From the NCBI GenBank assembly GCA_035578905.1, contig JAQJVL010000047.1, forward strand, positions 2,747,974-2,811,973: 64,000 nt of DNA. Direction: 5' to 3'. The DNA is from Stictocephala bisonia. Lineage: Eukaryota; Arthropoda; Insecta; Hemiptera; Membracidae. Under the pieces are notes generated by a model. It made no database searches, had not been told where the DNA came from, and saw nothing but the letters and a program-made list of their open reading frames with translations. Numbering within the stretch: position 1 is the stretch's first letter; each line of letters begins with the position of its first letter. Positions 33,661-45,580 of this stretch are shown here, piece by piece. Both the position numbers and the translations under genes were made by a program.

Positions 33661-34439
33661 GCTAGATGTGTTTGCATTCACTTTAGTTCCACTCTGAGTA
33701 TTTCTGGTAATTGACAACAGCTATTTTTATTGCATTTATATTCCCACGTCTGTCTTTCGTAGTGAACTGCCCCCACTCATGCGACCCGGCAAACAGTTTG
33801 TGTTTATTTACATCGTGTTATTTATATTAGTAAACTGTAATTATTGTGCTTGTATATATTGAGTTTCATTACTTATTACATATAATTATTATTCTTTTAT
33901 TTTGTGTTATTGTGGTTTCGGTTTTTTTATTTTAGTTTGAATAAAACTAACTAAACTACAAAGAAACTGTATGTAAGTTTTCCTCATTTGCATAGTTTTA
34001 AAATAAGTTTTTTAGTTTTATTGGCAGTTTTAGTTGTTTTAAAACTATTTTAACAAATCATATTAGAAAATAATACCATATCTAATCCTCAAATGCAGAC
34101 AACTGAACTAAACATAAAAAATATTTCTTCTAACACATAATATTACAATATATTCTAGTCTACTCTAATAATATAACAATGCAGGCTTTTATTTATAAAT
34201 ATCATATATTCTAATAATACACACAACACTTTCATTCCTACTACATAATAAGTTAACATATCTAATCCTCAAATGCTTAAGTATAAAGTATAGACAACAG
34301 GATTAACATGAAAAATGTTACTTCTAACACAAAACAATTACACTACAATGATAACATACAATATAACTTTAATGCTTCAAAATATTCACCTATGTTCTAA
34401 ATACTTAACTTTAATAATAGATTTTTGACTACATTTTTA

Positions 34440-35265
34440 ATTTAGTTAACTTCATACATTTTTCATGTTGTGTTAATGCATTGTACATTTTTTTGAAATT
34501 TCTAAAAAACTATTTTGAGTTATTGAATAAGTACAGTGTTCATATCTTAAATTAAATCTACCTCTAGTAATGTGGGATTGTAAGTTAATATTTCTATCAA
34601 AACTATTAATGTTTGATTTTACATATATTAAGCACTCCATGACAAATAATGAAGCATATATGTCAGAAAAGGAGGAGTAGTACCATAATAGACGGTAAGA
34701 CATCACTAAAAAAAATTTAAAAAGAGTTTTTAAAAGAAAAAATCGAGACCTTTTTGTAAACCAAATCAATGAGATGGTAACATTAAGTTACTATCAAATT
34801 GCACATTTTACTATCAACATCCGTGAACTTTACCACTGTGCTGTATATTACAGCATCGTTGAAAATATAATAAGAAATCATGTCTGATCTTTTACTTTGG
34901 TTAATTTTGAATTTAAGAATTGTCTTAGAACTGTTAATTTTCAATTTGTTTTGATTAGACCACTGTACACCACGGAACAAAACTTAATTCCGTAAATGCT
35001 TTGACTAACTCCAGGCTAATACATGCTTTCAGAGCAAGAGTAGTTTCATCTGCAAATAAGCATGGTCTCGCTCTATCAACTCCATTGGGAAGGTCATTAA
35101 TAAAGAAAAGAAAAATATCAGGCCTGAGTACTGACCTCACAGGATCGCTCAGTTCACTGCAGAGAAGGGGATTTGTAGGTTCTGAAATATCCATGTGGGA
35201 ATCAACATACGGGATTTCAACCACCGTTAGGTTATCCTTTATATGCTAACATAATTTTTTCCTGA
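34440..35265 (-). pseudogene. LINE reverse transcriptase fragment in zw10 intron 1
   Basis: Reading leftwards: GPDIFLFFINDLPNGVD-type block with CLFADETTLAL (34955-35224), then QWSNQNKLKINSSKT and VKFTDVDSKM (34783-34980), then a thumb piece with MECLIYVKSNIN (34473-34769). The second catalytic Asp of FADD is Glu (FADE). Frame changes and missing parts between pieces show a deleted, dead CR1/Jockey-like copy. Confidence 0.7.
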
Positions 35266-35487
35266 CTGCTTTTTTGAGAATTTATTCGGGCTTGTGTGCC
35301 AGGATCAGTATTATATTACAAAAATATAATGACATGATAAGTGCTGACATATTATTGATGACCTGTATGTCTTAAGACAGTTGTTGGAACTATTGATTTG
35401 TTAGGTTAGAACATTATTCTTAATGAAGTTAAATTAAGAAGGGTGATTTCTTTGTGTAAATCACTTTTTATAAAACAATATCTTATA

Positions 35488-36170
35488 CAGTACAGCCTCA
35501 TTATCCAACATGCTGTTATTCGACATTCCGTTTCAACCAACATACCCATCCTGAGATCGCCACCGTAAAAAAGTCTGATTTTCCAAGATAGTTGGGACCG
35601 GAACTGACTTTTATACAACAAAAATCAGTTAATTTATTACAGAATTTGATTATGTAGTATATGAACTGTATTATGTGAATTACGTAACAATGCAGTACAG
35701 CAATAAGTAACTGATGATCAGCAACTGTATTTTTGAATAAGCAGATACAGTAATTTTGTTGCTTACTGTTCAACCTTACGTTCAGTTTTAGCGAGGGCTG
35801 TACTGTATGTTTTAAAAAGTGCATTTTTAGACTTGATTATAAAGTTTTTGTTTAATTTTATATTTAGTACATTTACCTTTCATTTTAGGTATTGTTAATA
35901 ACTCTGTATTTTGCAACTTATACAATATACTGTCCTGAAATGTTATTACGCTGTATGTCTTATTGTTATCATTTTTAGTTTGTGTTCTATATCCCAAATT
36001 AATGATTGTTTAAACAATACTAAAGTGTTAATTCTTAGTAAAATGCATTAAAGCACTTAGTTATACAAAAATTAGTGTTTTTATTACAATTCCCTATTAT
36101 CCGACATTTTCACTTAGGCCTATCCGACGTCATCACGGCCCTTATACGTGGGTTAAGCAAGGTTCTACTG
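35488..36170. mobile_element. Tigger-like MITE in zw10 intron 1
   Basis: A 683-bp unit starts CAGTACAGCCTCATTATCC and ends in the complement of CAGTAGAACCTTGC, with TA on both sides (35486-35487 and 36171-36172). Subterminal blocks such as ATTCGACATT and TATCCGACATT are also shared between the ends in inverted orientation. Ends of this form and TA target choice are typical of pogo/Tigger elements. No transposase is encoded, so it depends on a partner. It differs in sequence from the element at 1-1911. Confidence 0.65.
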
Positions 36171-36254
36171 TATGTATACAGTGTGCTTAATTATATAACT
36201 TTCATAGAATAGTCTAAGAAATTTACTTAATATTATGTTTACCAACATTTTTAG

Positions 36255-36457
36255 GGCTTGCTGAAGTTGAAGAACTAAATGAGAAGATTCAAGGGATTAA
36301 TAAATGTGTTGCGGCACTAAAGGAAGGAGTTATTACAACAATGGAGGACAAATATATAAACTACACATGTACTCATGATGATTCAATCATGTTGGAGACG
36401 AAGTTGAATAAGTTGTCAGGAAATATTGATAATGTCAAAGAACGCATAGATACTCTG
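36255..36457 (+). CDS. Zw10: zw10 kinetochore protein, coding exon 2
   Basis: The exon follows TTTTTAG (36254) and ends at CTG|GTAAGA (36458), 203 bp. It encodes about 68 residues from GLAEVEELNEKIQGINKC to NIDNVKERIDTL. The pattern of charged heptads, and the spacing relative to the start and to the next exon, match the amino-terminal coiled-coil region of Zw10, which binds Zwilch and Rod. Exons 1 and 2 together make exactly 79 codons, so intron 2 is in phase 0. Confidence 0.88.
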
Positions 36458-37010
36458 GTAAGATTGGGCAATTTATTATATAAAACCCTCTAATAAAATA
36501 AGTTCAGATCATCCAAAAAGTTTCAGATTATCATATGTCAATAGTAGTTTTTGGTATTTGAAAACCAATATATCTATAAAAGGCAAAGCCCTAGCTGACT
36601 CATCTAATTCTCCAACTTCCCATGTAAGGCGGTGGCAGTACTCCATAAGAGGTGAACCCCTTGTGATTTTTGTAAGAAGAAAATGAACCGGTTTTAAAGT
36701 TTAAGTTATTTTATTTACACATTGAAATTACGAAATATGTGATTCAATGTCATTTAAACTCTTAAACGTAAGAAGACCCATAGAAGTGCCCCGTCAACCA
36801 GCTTCTGCTAATCCTTCAGTACTGTCATACAGTCCCGGTTGTTCTCCATAGCTTATATGTAGGCCTATCAGCTGGTCTGTTTGGAAGATAGTAGTGGGGA
36901 ACGTCTTGTAACTTGCCATGTGCTCCACTCTACTTTGTCTTTAATGTCTTTAGGTATTATTATAATTATTTACAGTTACAGTTAACTCTTGGCATTACAG
37001 GTGATGTTTT

Positions 37011-37280
37011 TGCTATAAAATACTTTTGTTACAAGGTAATTAATAGAATAAAATTGAAAAGAACACTTGAACAAACTTCCATGATATGTATTAATGGTTC
37101 AAAAAATAAACTATATACTTCACATCAAGAAATTAACTGCAACAGTACCTTTTTTAAGAATAATAAACATGACAACAGAAAACATATGTAAAACAAAACA
37201 AAGACATATGAATATTCATAAGGAAGTCTTTGAGTACTAAAAATATAATAAATATAAATTAATAGTTATTATTTGTAACA
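37011..37280 (-). repeat. Copia 3' LTR
   Basis: Left copy of the 270-bp long terminal repeat, preceded by GTTTT. It differs from the right copy at about seven sites, five of which fall in the first 40 bp. Confidence 0.93.
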
Positions 37281-37299
37281 CTCCCCCTACTCAAGGCTT

Positions 37300-38420
37300 C
37301 CTTAGATTTCAAAGAAAATTTAGGTCAGTCCAATTTGTTGTCTTAAAATCTTTAACCTTGATCCAAGAAGAGGTTTTGTAAACATATCAACTAGTTGTTC
37401 ACTAGTGTCAATTCTCTTTACTTCGAGGTTTCCTGTTGTCACTTGTTCTCGTATGAAGAAGTGTTTGATTTCAATGTGTTTGGTTCATAATGTGCATTCT
37501 CGACAACAGCACTCATCAAAAAATCTTTAAACCGAACAGGCTGCCGTACCGTTGATCTATCTCGGAGATGGCGAGTTTGCACGATGTTTTCTTCCTGTTG
37601 TTCTGCGTCCATCTATTGTTTCATCATCTTCCGGTTCATTTTCAGGAAAGTTCCTCTGTTCTAACGGGAACTTTTTCATCTGAAGACATGGGTCTATTTA
37701 CTTTGAATTTACTAATAGGCTCTTTCAGAAATGTTACATCCCGAGACCGAATGACACTACATTTCCTTGAATTCCAGAGACGATACCCATCATTACCATC
37801 ATATCCGATAAGTTGGCACTTCATTGCTTTCTTGTCAAACTTGTGTCTTCTTTGCTTCGGAACATGGACAAAACAAGTAGTCCCGATAACTCGTAAATGT
37901 TTTATCGAAGGACTTTTTCTGAACCATAATTCATATGGAGTCTTGCCGGCAACTGATAACTTAGCAGTTCTGTTCAAAATATAGGCTGCAGTATTTATTA
38001 ATTCAGCCCACAAGCCTTGAGGCAGATCACCGTGAGCATGCATCATTGACCTTGCACATTCAACAATAGTTCGATTTTCTCTCTCTGCAGATCCATTTTG
38101 TTGTGGGGTGTACGGCATTGTGATCAACTGTTGTATTCCATTTGCTTGAAGAACTTGTCTAATACTTCTGTTGTCCAATTCACCTCTTCCATCACATCTT
38201 AACTTGCATATTATATGGCCTGTGACTTTGACTTCTGCAAGAAACTGCTTGAGCTTCTCTACAACTTGAGATTTTGTTTTCATAAAGTAAACACTGCGGT
38301 AGCAAGTAAAGTCATCCTTAAACAATACAAAATATTTTGAACCTCCTATTGACTCAAAGAAATGGTTCGCAAACATCAGAGTGGATTATTTCATCCGGCA
38401 CTGAAGCTCTGTGTTCATAT
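37300..38420 (-). pseudogene. Copia integrase with remnant of RNase H tail
   Basis: The main open frame 37642-38376 is a copia integrase core, with catalytic Asp in FKDDFTCYRSVYF, then the second block in LRCDGRGELDN, TPQQNGSAERENRTIVE and LWAELINTAAYILNRT. Upstream pieces (HRTHFRSRYEHRA, near 38420) precede it after a frameshift around 38370. Downstream, near 37310-37440, the last part of the pol protein is seen (HFFIREQVTTGNLEV and MFTKPLLGSRLK). Everything between, the whole reverse transcriptase and most of RNase H, has been deleted. Confidence 0.88.
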
Positions 38421-38537
38421 CTGCTTCTGAAATGAGTTCTGTGCATTTTTCCATAAGCACAACCTTCACATACCTCACTGTCAAGCTTGAGATTAAGGTT
38501 CAGTTCCTTCCTTGCAATTTCTTGTACATGGGTTTTG

Positions 38538-41500
38538 TTTTCCCTCCCCTTTAGGGGAACCGAGCCTCAGGTAAAGGGCGGGTCACAGGTGGTGGATAGT
38601 GAATGTTCCACCAGATATGGTGGACTGCTGCGAATAAGGGGTAACCCGAATAAGCAGTCCCGGACCGAGGCGGCAGCACCGGAGGGCGTGGGAGGGTGAT
38701 CTGTGGTGGGGTCACACTCAGCAAGTCCACATGAGCCCGATGATAGTGCTGTGTCATGGCGAGGAAGTGCCGCCATCAAATAAGTACTGCCCGTACTGCC
38801 TTGTACGATAGGGTTTGGGTACCCGAAGGCTAGGAGAAGGTCACTCTGATGTAACACCGAGGCCAGGCCAACGTCTTGAAGCTGCAGTGAAAGCAATTGG
38901 CCTAGGAGAAGAAGACTCGGATCACAAACTCCTGGTCCTCCAGGTTGGGGGTTGAGCGTTGGGCTGACAACCCGCCTCGTAAAAACTATCTCGTTACATA
39001 TCACCAACAAAATGCTTTGAAACAGGACTGGAACTTAAGGAATAAGACCCGGCTTTGCATAAAGGAATTGAGATTTGGAACATGGAACGTTCGAAGCTTA
39101 GCCATACCAGGTGCAATAGACATTCTGTCAAAGGAGCTAGAAGAAAGAAACATGGATATTGTAGCACTTCAAGAGACAAGATGGCCTTTGGCAGGAAGAG
39201 TTAATACCAAAGATCATGTGATATATTATAGTGGCTGTGATTATAATAGATACTACGGAGGTACCGGTTTTGCGGTTAAAAGAAAGTGGAGCGAAGCAGT
39301 TTTATCTTTTAATCCTTGTAATGAAAGACTATGTACAATAAGAATTAGAGAAAGGTTTTCAAACATATCGCTGGTGAGCATTTATGCTCCCACAGAGGAT
39401 GCTGAAGAAGATGATAAAGACAGATTTTATGAAAATCTGGAAGAAGTTACCAATGATCTTCCTCAGTATGACCTAAGGATGATAATAGGAGATGCAAACG
39501 CCAAAATAGGGAAAGAGGAAATATGGACTGCCGTTGCCGGCAAGGAAAGTCTCCACCAAACATCCAACGATAATGGAATCAGACTGTTAAGTTTCAGTGA
39601 AGCAAGCAACTTCAAAATAATGAGTACAATGTTCCCCCACAAAAGAATACATAAAGAAACTTGGGTATCACCGAATGGACTCGTAAAGAACCAGATTGAC
39701 CACGTATTAATAGATCAAAGGCATAAAACAAACATCCTTGATGTACACAGTCTAAGGAGCGCAGAGTGTGGCTCGGACCATAATCTTGTCCTCATAAAAG
39801 TTTTTCAAAGAATAGCAGTAGAGAAGAAAAAGGGACAAAGACAAACTGATATTTATGATATAGATAAATTTAAACTAACTCCTAAGAATAGGTTCCAAGT
39901 GCTTACTGACCTAGAAGCTGAAACTGAAACAAGTATAGAAGATAGATGGATTAGTCTGAAAAGTGCTATACAAGAAACAACTATGGAGATATGTGGAAAA
40001 AGGAAAAAGAAAAAGAGAAATGTCTGGTTCGACGAAGAATGTGAGAAGAAACTGGAAGAGAGAAAAGATCTAAGGAAAAAATGGCTACAAGAACAATCAG
40101 AAGAATCAAATCAGAGGTACAGAAGGTTTCAAAACAAAACAAATAAACTGTTGAGAAAGAAGAAAAGACAGTATATAAATAGTATAATAGGCAAAGCAGA
40201 ATCTATGCATAGTGAAAACACTAAAATATTTTATAAGACAGTAAAAATGTTTAAGAAAGGATTCCAACCGAACTCCTTTGGGATTAAGCTTGAAGGAAAA
40301 GTCATTGTAGAAAAACCTAAAGTCCTAGAAATATGGAGAAAATATTTTGACAATCTATTAAATGTAGAAAACGATTTTACAAACAATAATAGTGACTGTG
40401 TATTCCTAAATGTACAACCAAAAGTAGAAGAACCAAGTATGGAGGAAGTAAAAAGGGTAATAAAAAGAGATGAAAAGTAACAAAGCACCTGGCGCAGATG
40501 GTATCAGTGCCGAAATGATAAAGGCAGGAGGTAAATATTTAATTACGCAAATCCATAAGCTGTTATTACAAATCTGGAAAGAAGAATACGTACCGAAGGA
40601 ATGGGAAGAAGCAATAATAATACCTCTTCATAAGAAAGGCGACAAACAGAACCCAGAAAACTACAGAGGAATATCTCTTTTAAACACTACCTACAAAATC
40701 TTCTCCAAAATTGTACTTAGAAGACTAGAAACCTACACCAATGAAATTATAGAAGAACACCAAGCTGGATTCATAAAAAGCAGATCGACCGCAGACCAAA
40801 TTTTCATTCTTAAACAAGCCATTTCAAAATACTGGAAGTTTAACAAACATTTTTTTTGGAATTTTTATCGATTTCAGCAAAGCCTATGACAGTTTGTGTA
40901 GAGAAAAGATATGGGAAAAAATGGAACGTTTCGGAATACCAAGGAAAATCATAAATTTGGCAAGGCTTAGTGTAAATAACAGCAGATGTAGAGTAAAAGT
41001 GGAAAACGACTACACCACAACCTTTGAAGTTAAGACAGGAGTGAGACAAGGTGATGGCTTGTCCCCTATTCTTTTTAATATCGCATTGGAAGGAGCATTA
41101 AAAGAAGTAAAGAAAACTAATATAGGGATAGAAATAGGGGATAAAATATCAGCTCTGGCCTTTGCAGATGACGTAGTTTTGTTGGCAGAAAGCAAAGAAG
41201 ATCTGAAAATTATAACTGAAATTTTAATTAAAGAAACCCAAGAAGTTGGACTTAAAGTTAGCAATGAAAAAACTAAATTTATGTATTTTGGCCGAAATCC
41301 TGACAACACACAAAATTTTACAGTAGAAGGAAACAATTTTGAAAGAGTAGATGAATTCAAATACCTTGGTACAATAATTAGCTCTAACAACAGTGAACAC
41401 ACAGAAATTCAAAGTAGAATAAACTCAGCTAACAGAAGCATGTTTGCTCTAAATAAACTTATGTCATCAAAACTTTTGTCTTACCATACAAAAATTAAAA

Positions 41501-41972
41501 TTTACAAAACAATAATCAGACCAGTAATTCTCTACGGAGCTGAGTCATGGACTATCGACAAAAACACAGAAAAAAAGCTGATCACTTTTGAGAACAAAGT
41601 ACTCAGAAAAATCTTTGGACCCACAATAGAAAACGGAGTATGGAGGCTGAAGCACAACAGAGAAATTACAGATCTATTCAAAGAACCAGACATTATAGCA
41701 GAAGCCAAGTGCCGACGTTTGCGGTGGGCGGGGCACGTAATGAGAAGAAATAATAATACTATGATAAAACAAATGTGGAAAGAAAACCCTGATGGTAGAA
41801 GGCCCCCTGGACGTCCTAAGAAAAGATGGAAGGATCAAGTGGTCATCGACATGAATAAATTAAGGGTCAATGAAGAAGATGCAGAGGATCGTGAGAAGTG
41901 GAGGCAAATTGTTGGTGAGGCCAAATACCACCTTGGGTATCAGTGGCCATGGGAGTAAGAGTAAGTAAGTAA
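38538..41972 (+). mobile_element. RTE-type LINE inserted in the copia element
   Basis: A 3.4-kb LINE flanked by the 8-bp duplication GGGTTTTG (38530-38537 and 41973-41980). It ends in a short microsatellite, GAGTAAGAGTAAGTAAG, as RTE-clade elements do, rather than in poly-A. A 400-bp GC-richer leader precedes the coding region. The insertion splits the copia frame between the pre-integrase HERLGHQSKT and the integrase zinc region, opposite in direction to copia. Confidence 0.93.
38945..41958 (+). pseudogene. RTE-type endonuclease-reverse transcriptase, two frameshifts
   Basis: Almost complete. The endonuclease has TWNVRSL (near 39085), ALQETRW, YYGGTGFAVKRKW, SIYAPTEDAEE, IIGDANAKIG and GSDHNLVL (39770). 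The reverse transcriptase has NKAPGADGISAEMI (40480), IIIPLHKKGDKQNPENYRGISL, FIDFSKAYDS, TGVRQGDGLSPILF and the catalytic FADDVVLL (41160). The carboxyl end has GRRPPGRPKKRWKDQV. Single-base slips near 40467 and in a T-run at 40850 break it into three frames (38945-40480, 40470-40889, 40894-41958). This endonuclease type is often mislabelled craniofacial development protein 2-like in gene databases. Confidence 0.92.
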
Positions 41973-43374
41973 GGGTTTTGCTTTGGTGTCCTAGTCGTTC
42001 ATGAAGTAACTGAAAGTGATCATCAGCTGGAACTCCTTCCATAACAGCCATTAGGCCTACTGATTTTCTTACTGCTAGCTTAAACAAGCCGCAGCCTCGA
42101 CTTCTATGTCCTTTGATGAGCGGTTTACCATTGTTGTCAAACAAAGTACAGCCCTCAGATGTTGAAACAAATTTACTATTTACATTTAAATCTTGAGCAG
42201 CAGTTACAGAAAATAAGTTAACGAAAATACCAGGTACATACTATACATTGGTTAGCTTTACTGGATTCCAAACACCATTCAAATACGATTCCATAAAAAT
42301 TGTTCCTCTACCAATAGCACTTGTCTGTTGTCCATTTGCCATTGTAACTGCATAAGGTAACTCAAATTTTTCAAAGTCTGTAAGAATTTCCATACAATGT
42401 GTAACGTGATTGGTAGCACCACTGTCCACGTACCAATCATGCGATATGGAAGTGTTTTGAGTTTGAAAAACACAATTGCTTACAATAGTTAGATTGGTTT
42501 GGTTGGATCCTTTTTCCAAGTTTTTCTTATTTTCACATTTTCTTTCAGGTTTTCCATCTGCTATCCATTTTTGACACTCTTGCAACCAATGTCCTTTCTT
42601 GTGACAATAGTGGCATGGAAACTTTTTCCTTTTATCATTGTTCTTGCTGTTTTTCTGTAGGCCTCCTAAGTTACCTTTAGCTTCTTTAGTCCTATTGACT
42701 GCTATTAAAGCTGTATCTTCCTTTTCTTTATCCCTTAAGGTCAGCTTTCTTGCTTCTGTGCATAGCCAATTTGTGAGATTGTCAAGGTTTCTTGCTTTAT
42801 CCTTGTGAATCATTAACCAAGTTGTCTGAAAGTTTGAATATTCTACTGGTAGGATTTCAAAAATCTTGCAAATCAACAATATCTGAGGTAAGTTATCTTC
42901 TTTCTTGTCTTGAATTTTCTTAATTTCTTGTTGAAGCTTTCCCCATAATGACTTTATTGCAGAAAGGTTCCCAGCCATATCCAAGCGTTGATCCCATTTG
43001 TAGGTAAAGAACTGAGAGCATATATCGTAGGCCTTATTTTCCTCTATTTCTGCAAATAGGCTGTGTAGCTCCTTCCAAACCTCATCTGGTTTTTCTAGGT
43101 TTCTTACTTGAGCTCTTACTTCCTTACTTAATCCAGATACTAATATAAACATTACCTCTGACTGTGTTTTATTATACTTCTCCATCTTCATTTTGTATTC
43201 TTTCATTTCTGCAGCTTTTGTTTCATCTTCAGGCTTCTCTGGCAATTTCATTTTACCAGAAATGGCTTCGTAGGCATCTGGGATTCCTTTAAACCTAATT
43301 TGCATTAGATATTTCCAATCATCCCAGTTGTCCTTTCCATGCAGCAATTCCATTTTCTGCATAACGAATTCCAT
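41860..43374 (-). pseudogene. Copia gag, protease and pre-integrase region
   Basis: The frame 42241-43374 starts with ATG, carries the copia-type gag domain (WDDWKYLMQIRF, VWKELHSLFAEIEENKAY), one CCHC knuckle (CHYCHKKGHWLQEC) and the protease active site WYVDSGATNHVT. An in-frame TAG at 42241-42243 stops it. The same frame resumes (FVNLFSVTAAQDL) to the pre-integrase block LLHERLGHQSKT, where the RTE insertion begins. ORF 41860-42144 ends inside the inserted LINE. Confidence 0.9.
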
Positions 43375-43455
43375 AGTAAAAAATTTATCTCAAGCAAACA
43401 TTGATTCTATTTTAAACCTGTAACACGCAATATAAGGGTACCTGGGCCCATAACC

Positions 43456-43725
43456 TGTTATAAAATACTTTTTTCACAAGGTAGTAAGTAGAATAAAATT
43501 GAAAAGAACACTTGAACAAACTTCCATGATATGTATTAATGGTTCAAAAAATAAACTATATACTTCACATCAAGAAATTAACTGCAACAGTACCTTTTTT
43601 AAGAATAATAAACATGACAACAGAAAACATATGTAAAACAAAACAAAGACATATGAATATTCATAAGGAAGTCTTTGAGTACTAAAAATATAATAAATAT
43701 AAATTAATAGTTATTATATGTAACA
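43456..43725 (-). repeat. Copia 5' LTR
   Basis: Right copy of the LTR, followed outward by GTTTT. Just inside is the tRNA-Met-type primer site on the minus strand. Confidence 0.93.
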
Positions 43726-44035
43726 GTTTTTGATTCGTATAACAGACGAAAATTATTATTAATGCGCCTAACAGAAAAATTAAGAACTTCTTCTTTCTTT
43801 TAAACTACAATAATTAGCTAATAAAACAACAGATTTTAGAAATAAGTAATATATTTTGGCTTGATTAATTATTAAAATTTATAAAACGTCTTGTTCTTTG
43901 TTTGCACAGTTAGGCCAACCAGTTACTATTTTATATAATAAAAACTTAAGTTTAGAAACAATATATAACAGCTTAAGTATAGTTTTTAACTATGTTAAAT
44001 ATGTTTGAAAATAGTTTTAAATGCATTTTTAAGCG

Positions 44036-44609
44036 TTAAGTCCTGCACGGAGTGTTTGAAACACCCCATACTAAATTTAGTCTATAATTAATTATAATTA
44101 CTAAACATTTTTAGAAATTGAGTTTTTATAATCAACATTTAACTAATTGTGTATCATTTAAACAGTTATATTTTGTTAATTAAAAATATTTAAACTAATA
44201 AAAAAAATGAATTGCAAAAGTATGTAAATTTTTATTAAATAGAATCAGTATTATATTTTATACAATAATAACTCTTGAACATTTTGTTTTATGTTTTATA
44301 TCATGTAAAATAAGTTAAATTTTGTTCTACAATCCGATTTTTAGATAAATTTTCATTTGGTACATAAATGGTTCTCAAACAATGACATTAGTACCTGCGC
44401 AATGTGACACGGACACCCCAGACAACTTTGACAGTACGTGATGGATCAATAACTCACCACAAGCTAACAAAAACTGATTTGGCATGACCTAGACTGTAGT
44501 TTGAAGGTACTGAAAGGATGGGAAGGTTAGTCAATTCCCACTTTGAATAACATCAAAATTTCCCTCACTGGGATGTTTTGAACACCCCGTGTGAGTACTT
44601 AAGGGTTAA
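44036..44609. mobile_element. TTAA-flanked MITE (piggyBac-like), zw10 intron 2
   Basis: Left end TTAAGTCCTGCACGGAGTG; the complement of the right end reads TTAACCCTTAAGTACTCACAC. Both are followed by a GTGTT-xGAAACA-CCC-type palindromic block (GTGTTTGAAACACC at 44051, its counterpart near 44575). TTAA target choice and CCCT/CCTT ends fit piggyBac-like non-autonomous elements. There is no open frame inside the 574 bp. Confidence 0.65.
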
Positions 44610-44781
44610 TGTTCTTCTATGCAAATTTGTCATTAACATGTATGAAATATACTCATTAAAGAATAAAGAACTATCATTACTCATAAAACTTCGTATTTAA
44701 TTTTTGTAAAAGTCTATGTTAACCTTGCAAGATTTATATGCTTATTTATATAAATATTCGTACATAGTAATTATTTTCCAG

Positions 44782-45580
44782 ATTAGTTGTGAACTTTCTA
44801 CTGCAAAGAATGAATTGGAGTCATTAGCCCAAGCTTTACAAGAAGTATCATTGTCATATGACTTGGTTAGTCAACTGTTACAAATAAATAAAGCCTTAGA
44901 TGCTGCTGATGAAGTCAACACGGACATGAATTTACTTGAGGTGGCTCTGCGGTTGAAAAGTGCAGAGGAAGATTTAAAAACTAAATCTTTGGGTGTAGAA
45001 TGTTTAGAGATTTTTGAAGCTGTCAAGTTAGAGCTTATGTTTCAACAAACCAAGCATTCTTCCAACACCATGCAATTGTGGAAAAAGTCTTTAGTCTGGA
45101 ACGAAACTTCATTGGATAATCAGTTGAAGATTGTGACACTGACATTAGCACCTGATATTGACAATGAGGAACTGTTTAAAACATTGTATTTTTATGATTT
45201 ATTATCCAGTGAGATGAACATATTTGCAAAAAAATTACTTAAAGATGTTCTTTGCCCTGTTATATCTAATGTTGCATTAGTGGACTGGGATGGTTGTACA
45301 TTATCATTGAAAATCAATGTAAAAGAGAAAAAACCTGTTTGCAGTGATGTCTTGAATAATTTAACTATTGTATTTAACTTTTTAAGTTTGCAATTAAATG
45401 TGAAAGCAGATAGCACAAGTCTGTTTTCTGAATTGGAAAAACAAATCAGTGAGGAGTTTTGCAGTTACTTAATTAAAAATTGTCTTTCTTCAACAGTGCC
45501 TAAAAAACGTGATGAACTTGAAGCATATAAAACATTGGTTGAGGAGATTACAGCATTTGAACAACTTCTCAAAAAAATTG
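44782..45580 (+). CDS. Zw10: zw10 kinetochore protein, coding exon 3
   Basis: It begins after TTATTTTCCAG (44781) in phase 0 and ends at ATTG|GTAAGT (45581), 799 bp, about 266 residues. It reads ISCELSTAKNELESLAQALQ and on through QLLQINKALDAADEV, a match in order to the long helical middle of Zw10 (the dynein/RINT1-binding half starts later). With exons 1 and 2 it gives about 345 residues, roughly half of a typical 700-residue Zw10. No stop or frameshift is present. The open frame starting at 44716 includes 22 intronic codons and should not be taken as the start. Later exons are not found in the window. Confidence 0.9.

Larger units (their letters stand above)
37011..43725 (-). mobile_element. 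Copia LTR retrotransposon, internally deleted, with nested LINE
   Basis: It reads leftwards. Two 270-bp LTRs (37011-37280 and 43456-43725) share all but about seven bases. They begin TGTTACA on the coding strand and end near-palindromically. The 5-bp target duplication GTTTT flanks both ends (37006-37010 and 43726-43730). Next to the 5' LTR lies GGTTATGGGCCCAGG, the internal initiator-tRNA-Met primer site of copia. Before the 3' LTR lies a purine tract, GAGTAGGGGGAG. Gag, protease and integrase follow in order, but most of the reverse transcriptase and RNase H is gone. Without the inserted RTE it would be only 3.3 kb. Confidence 0.95.
36458..44781 (+). other. Zw10: zw10 intron 2, 8.3 kb, mostly transposons
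   Basis: GT-AG bounded (GTAAGA at 36458; TTATTTTCCAG ending at 44781). It holds a copia element (37011-43725) with an RTE LINE inside it, and a TTAA-type element (44036-44609). The unmarked remainder, 36458-37010, contains AAAGGCAAAGCCCTAGCTGAC near 36578, a sequence of repeat-like look that I cannot assign. Confidence 0.85.

Noticed and set aside
36570..36690. Helitron-like 5' end (TCTATAAAAGGCAAAGCC)
   Set aside because: The text is repeat-like, but no hairpin-CTRR end or Rep/helicase piece is present, so the class cannot be supported.
38945..40480. A host craniofacial development protein 2-like gene
   Set aside because: That database name is commonly given to RTE-type endonucleases. Here the frame is followed by reverse transcriptase and flanked by target duplications.
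44716..44781. ATG at 44716 as the start of a gene
   Set aside because: The 22 codons before 44782 are intron ending in a good acceptor. The true amino end is in the exons at 33016 and 36255.
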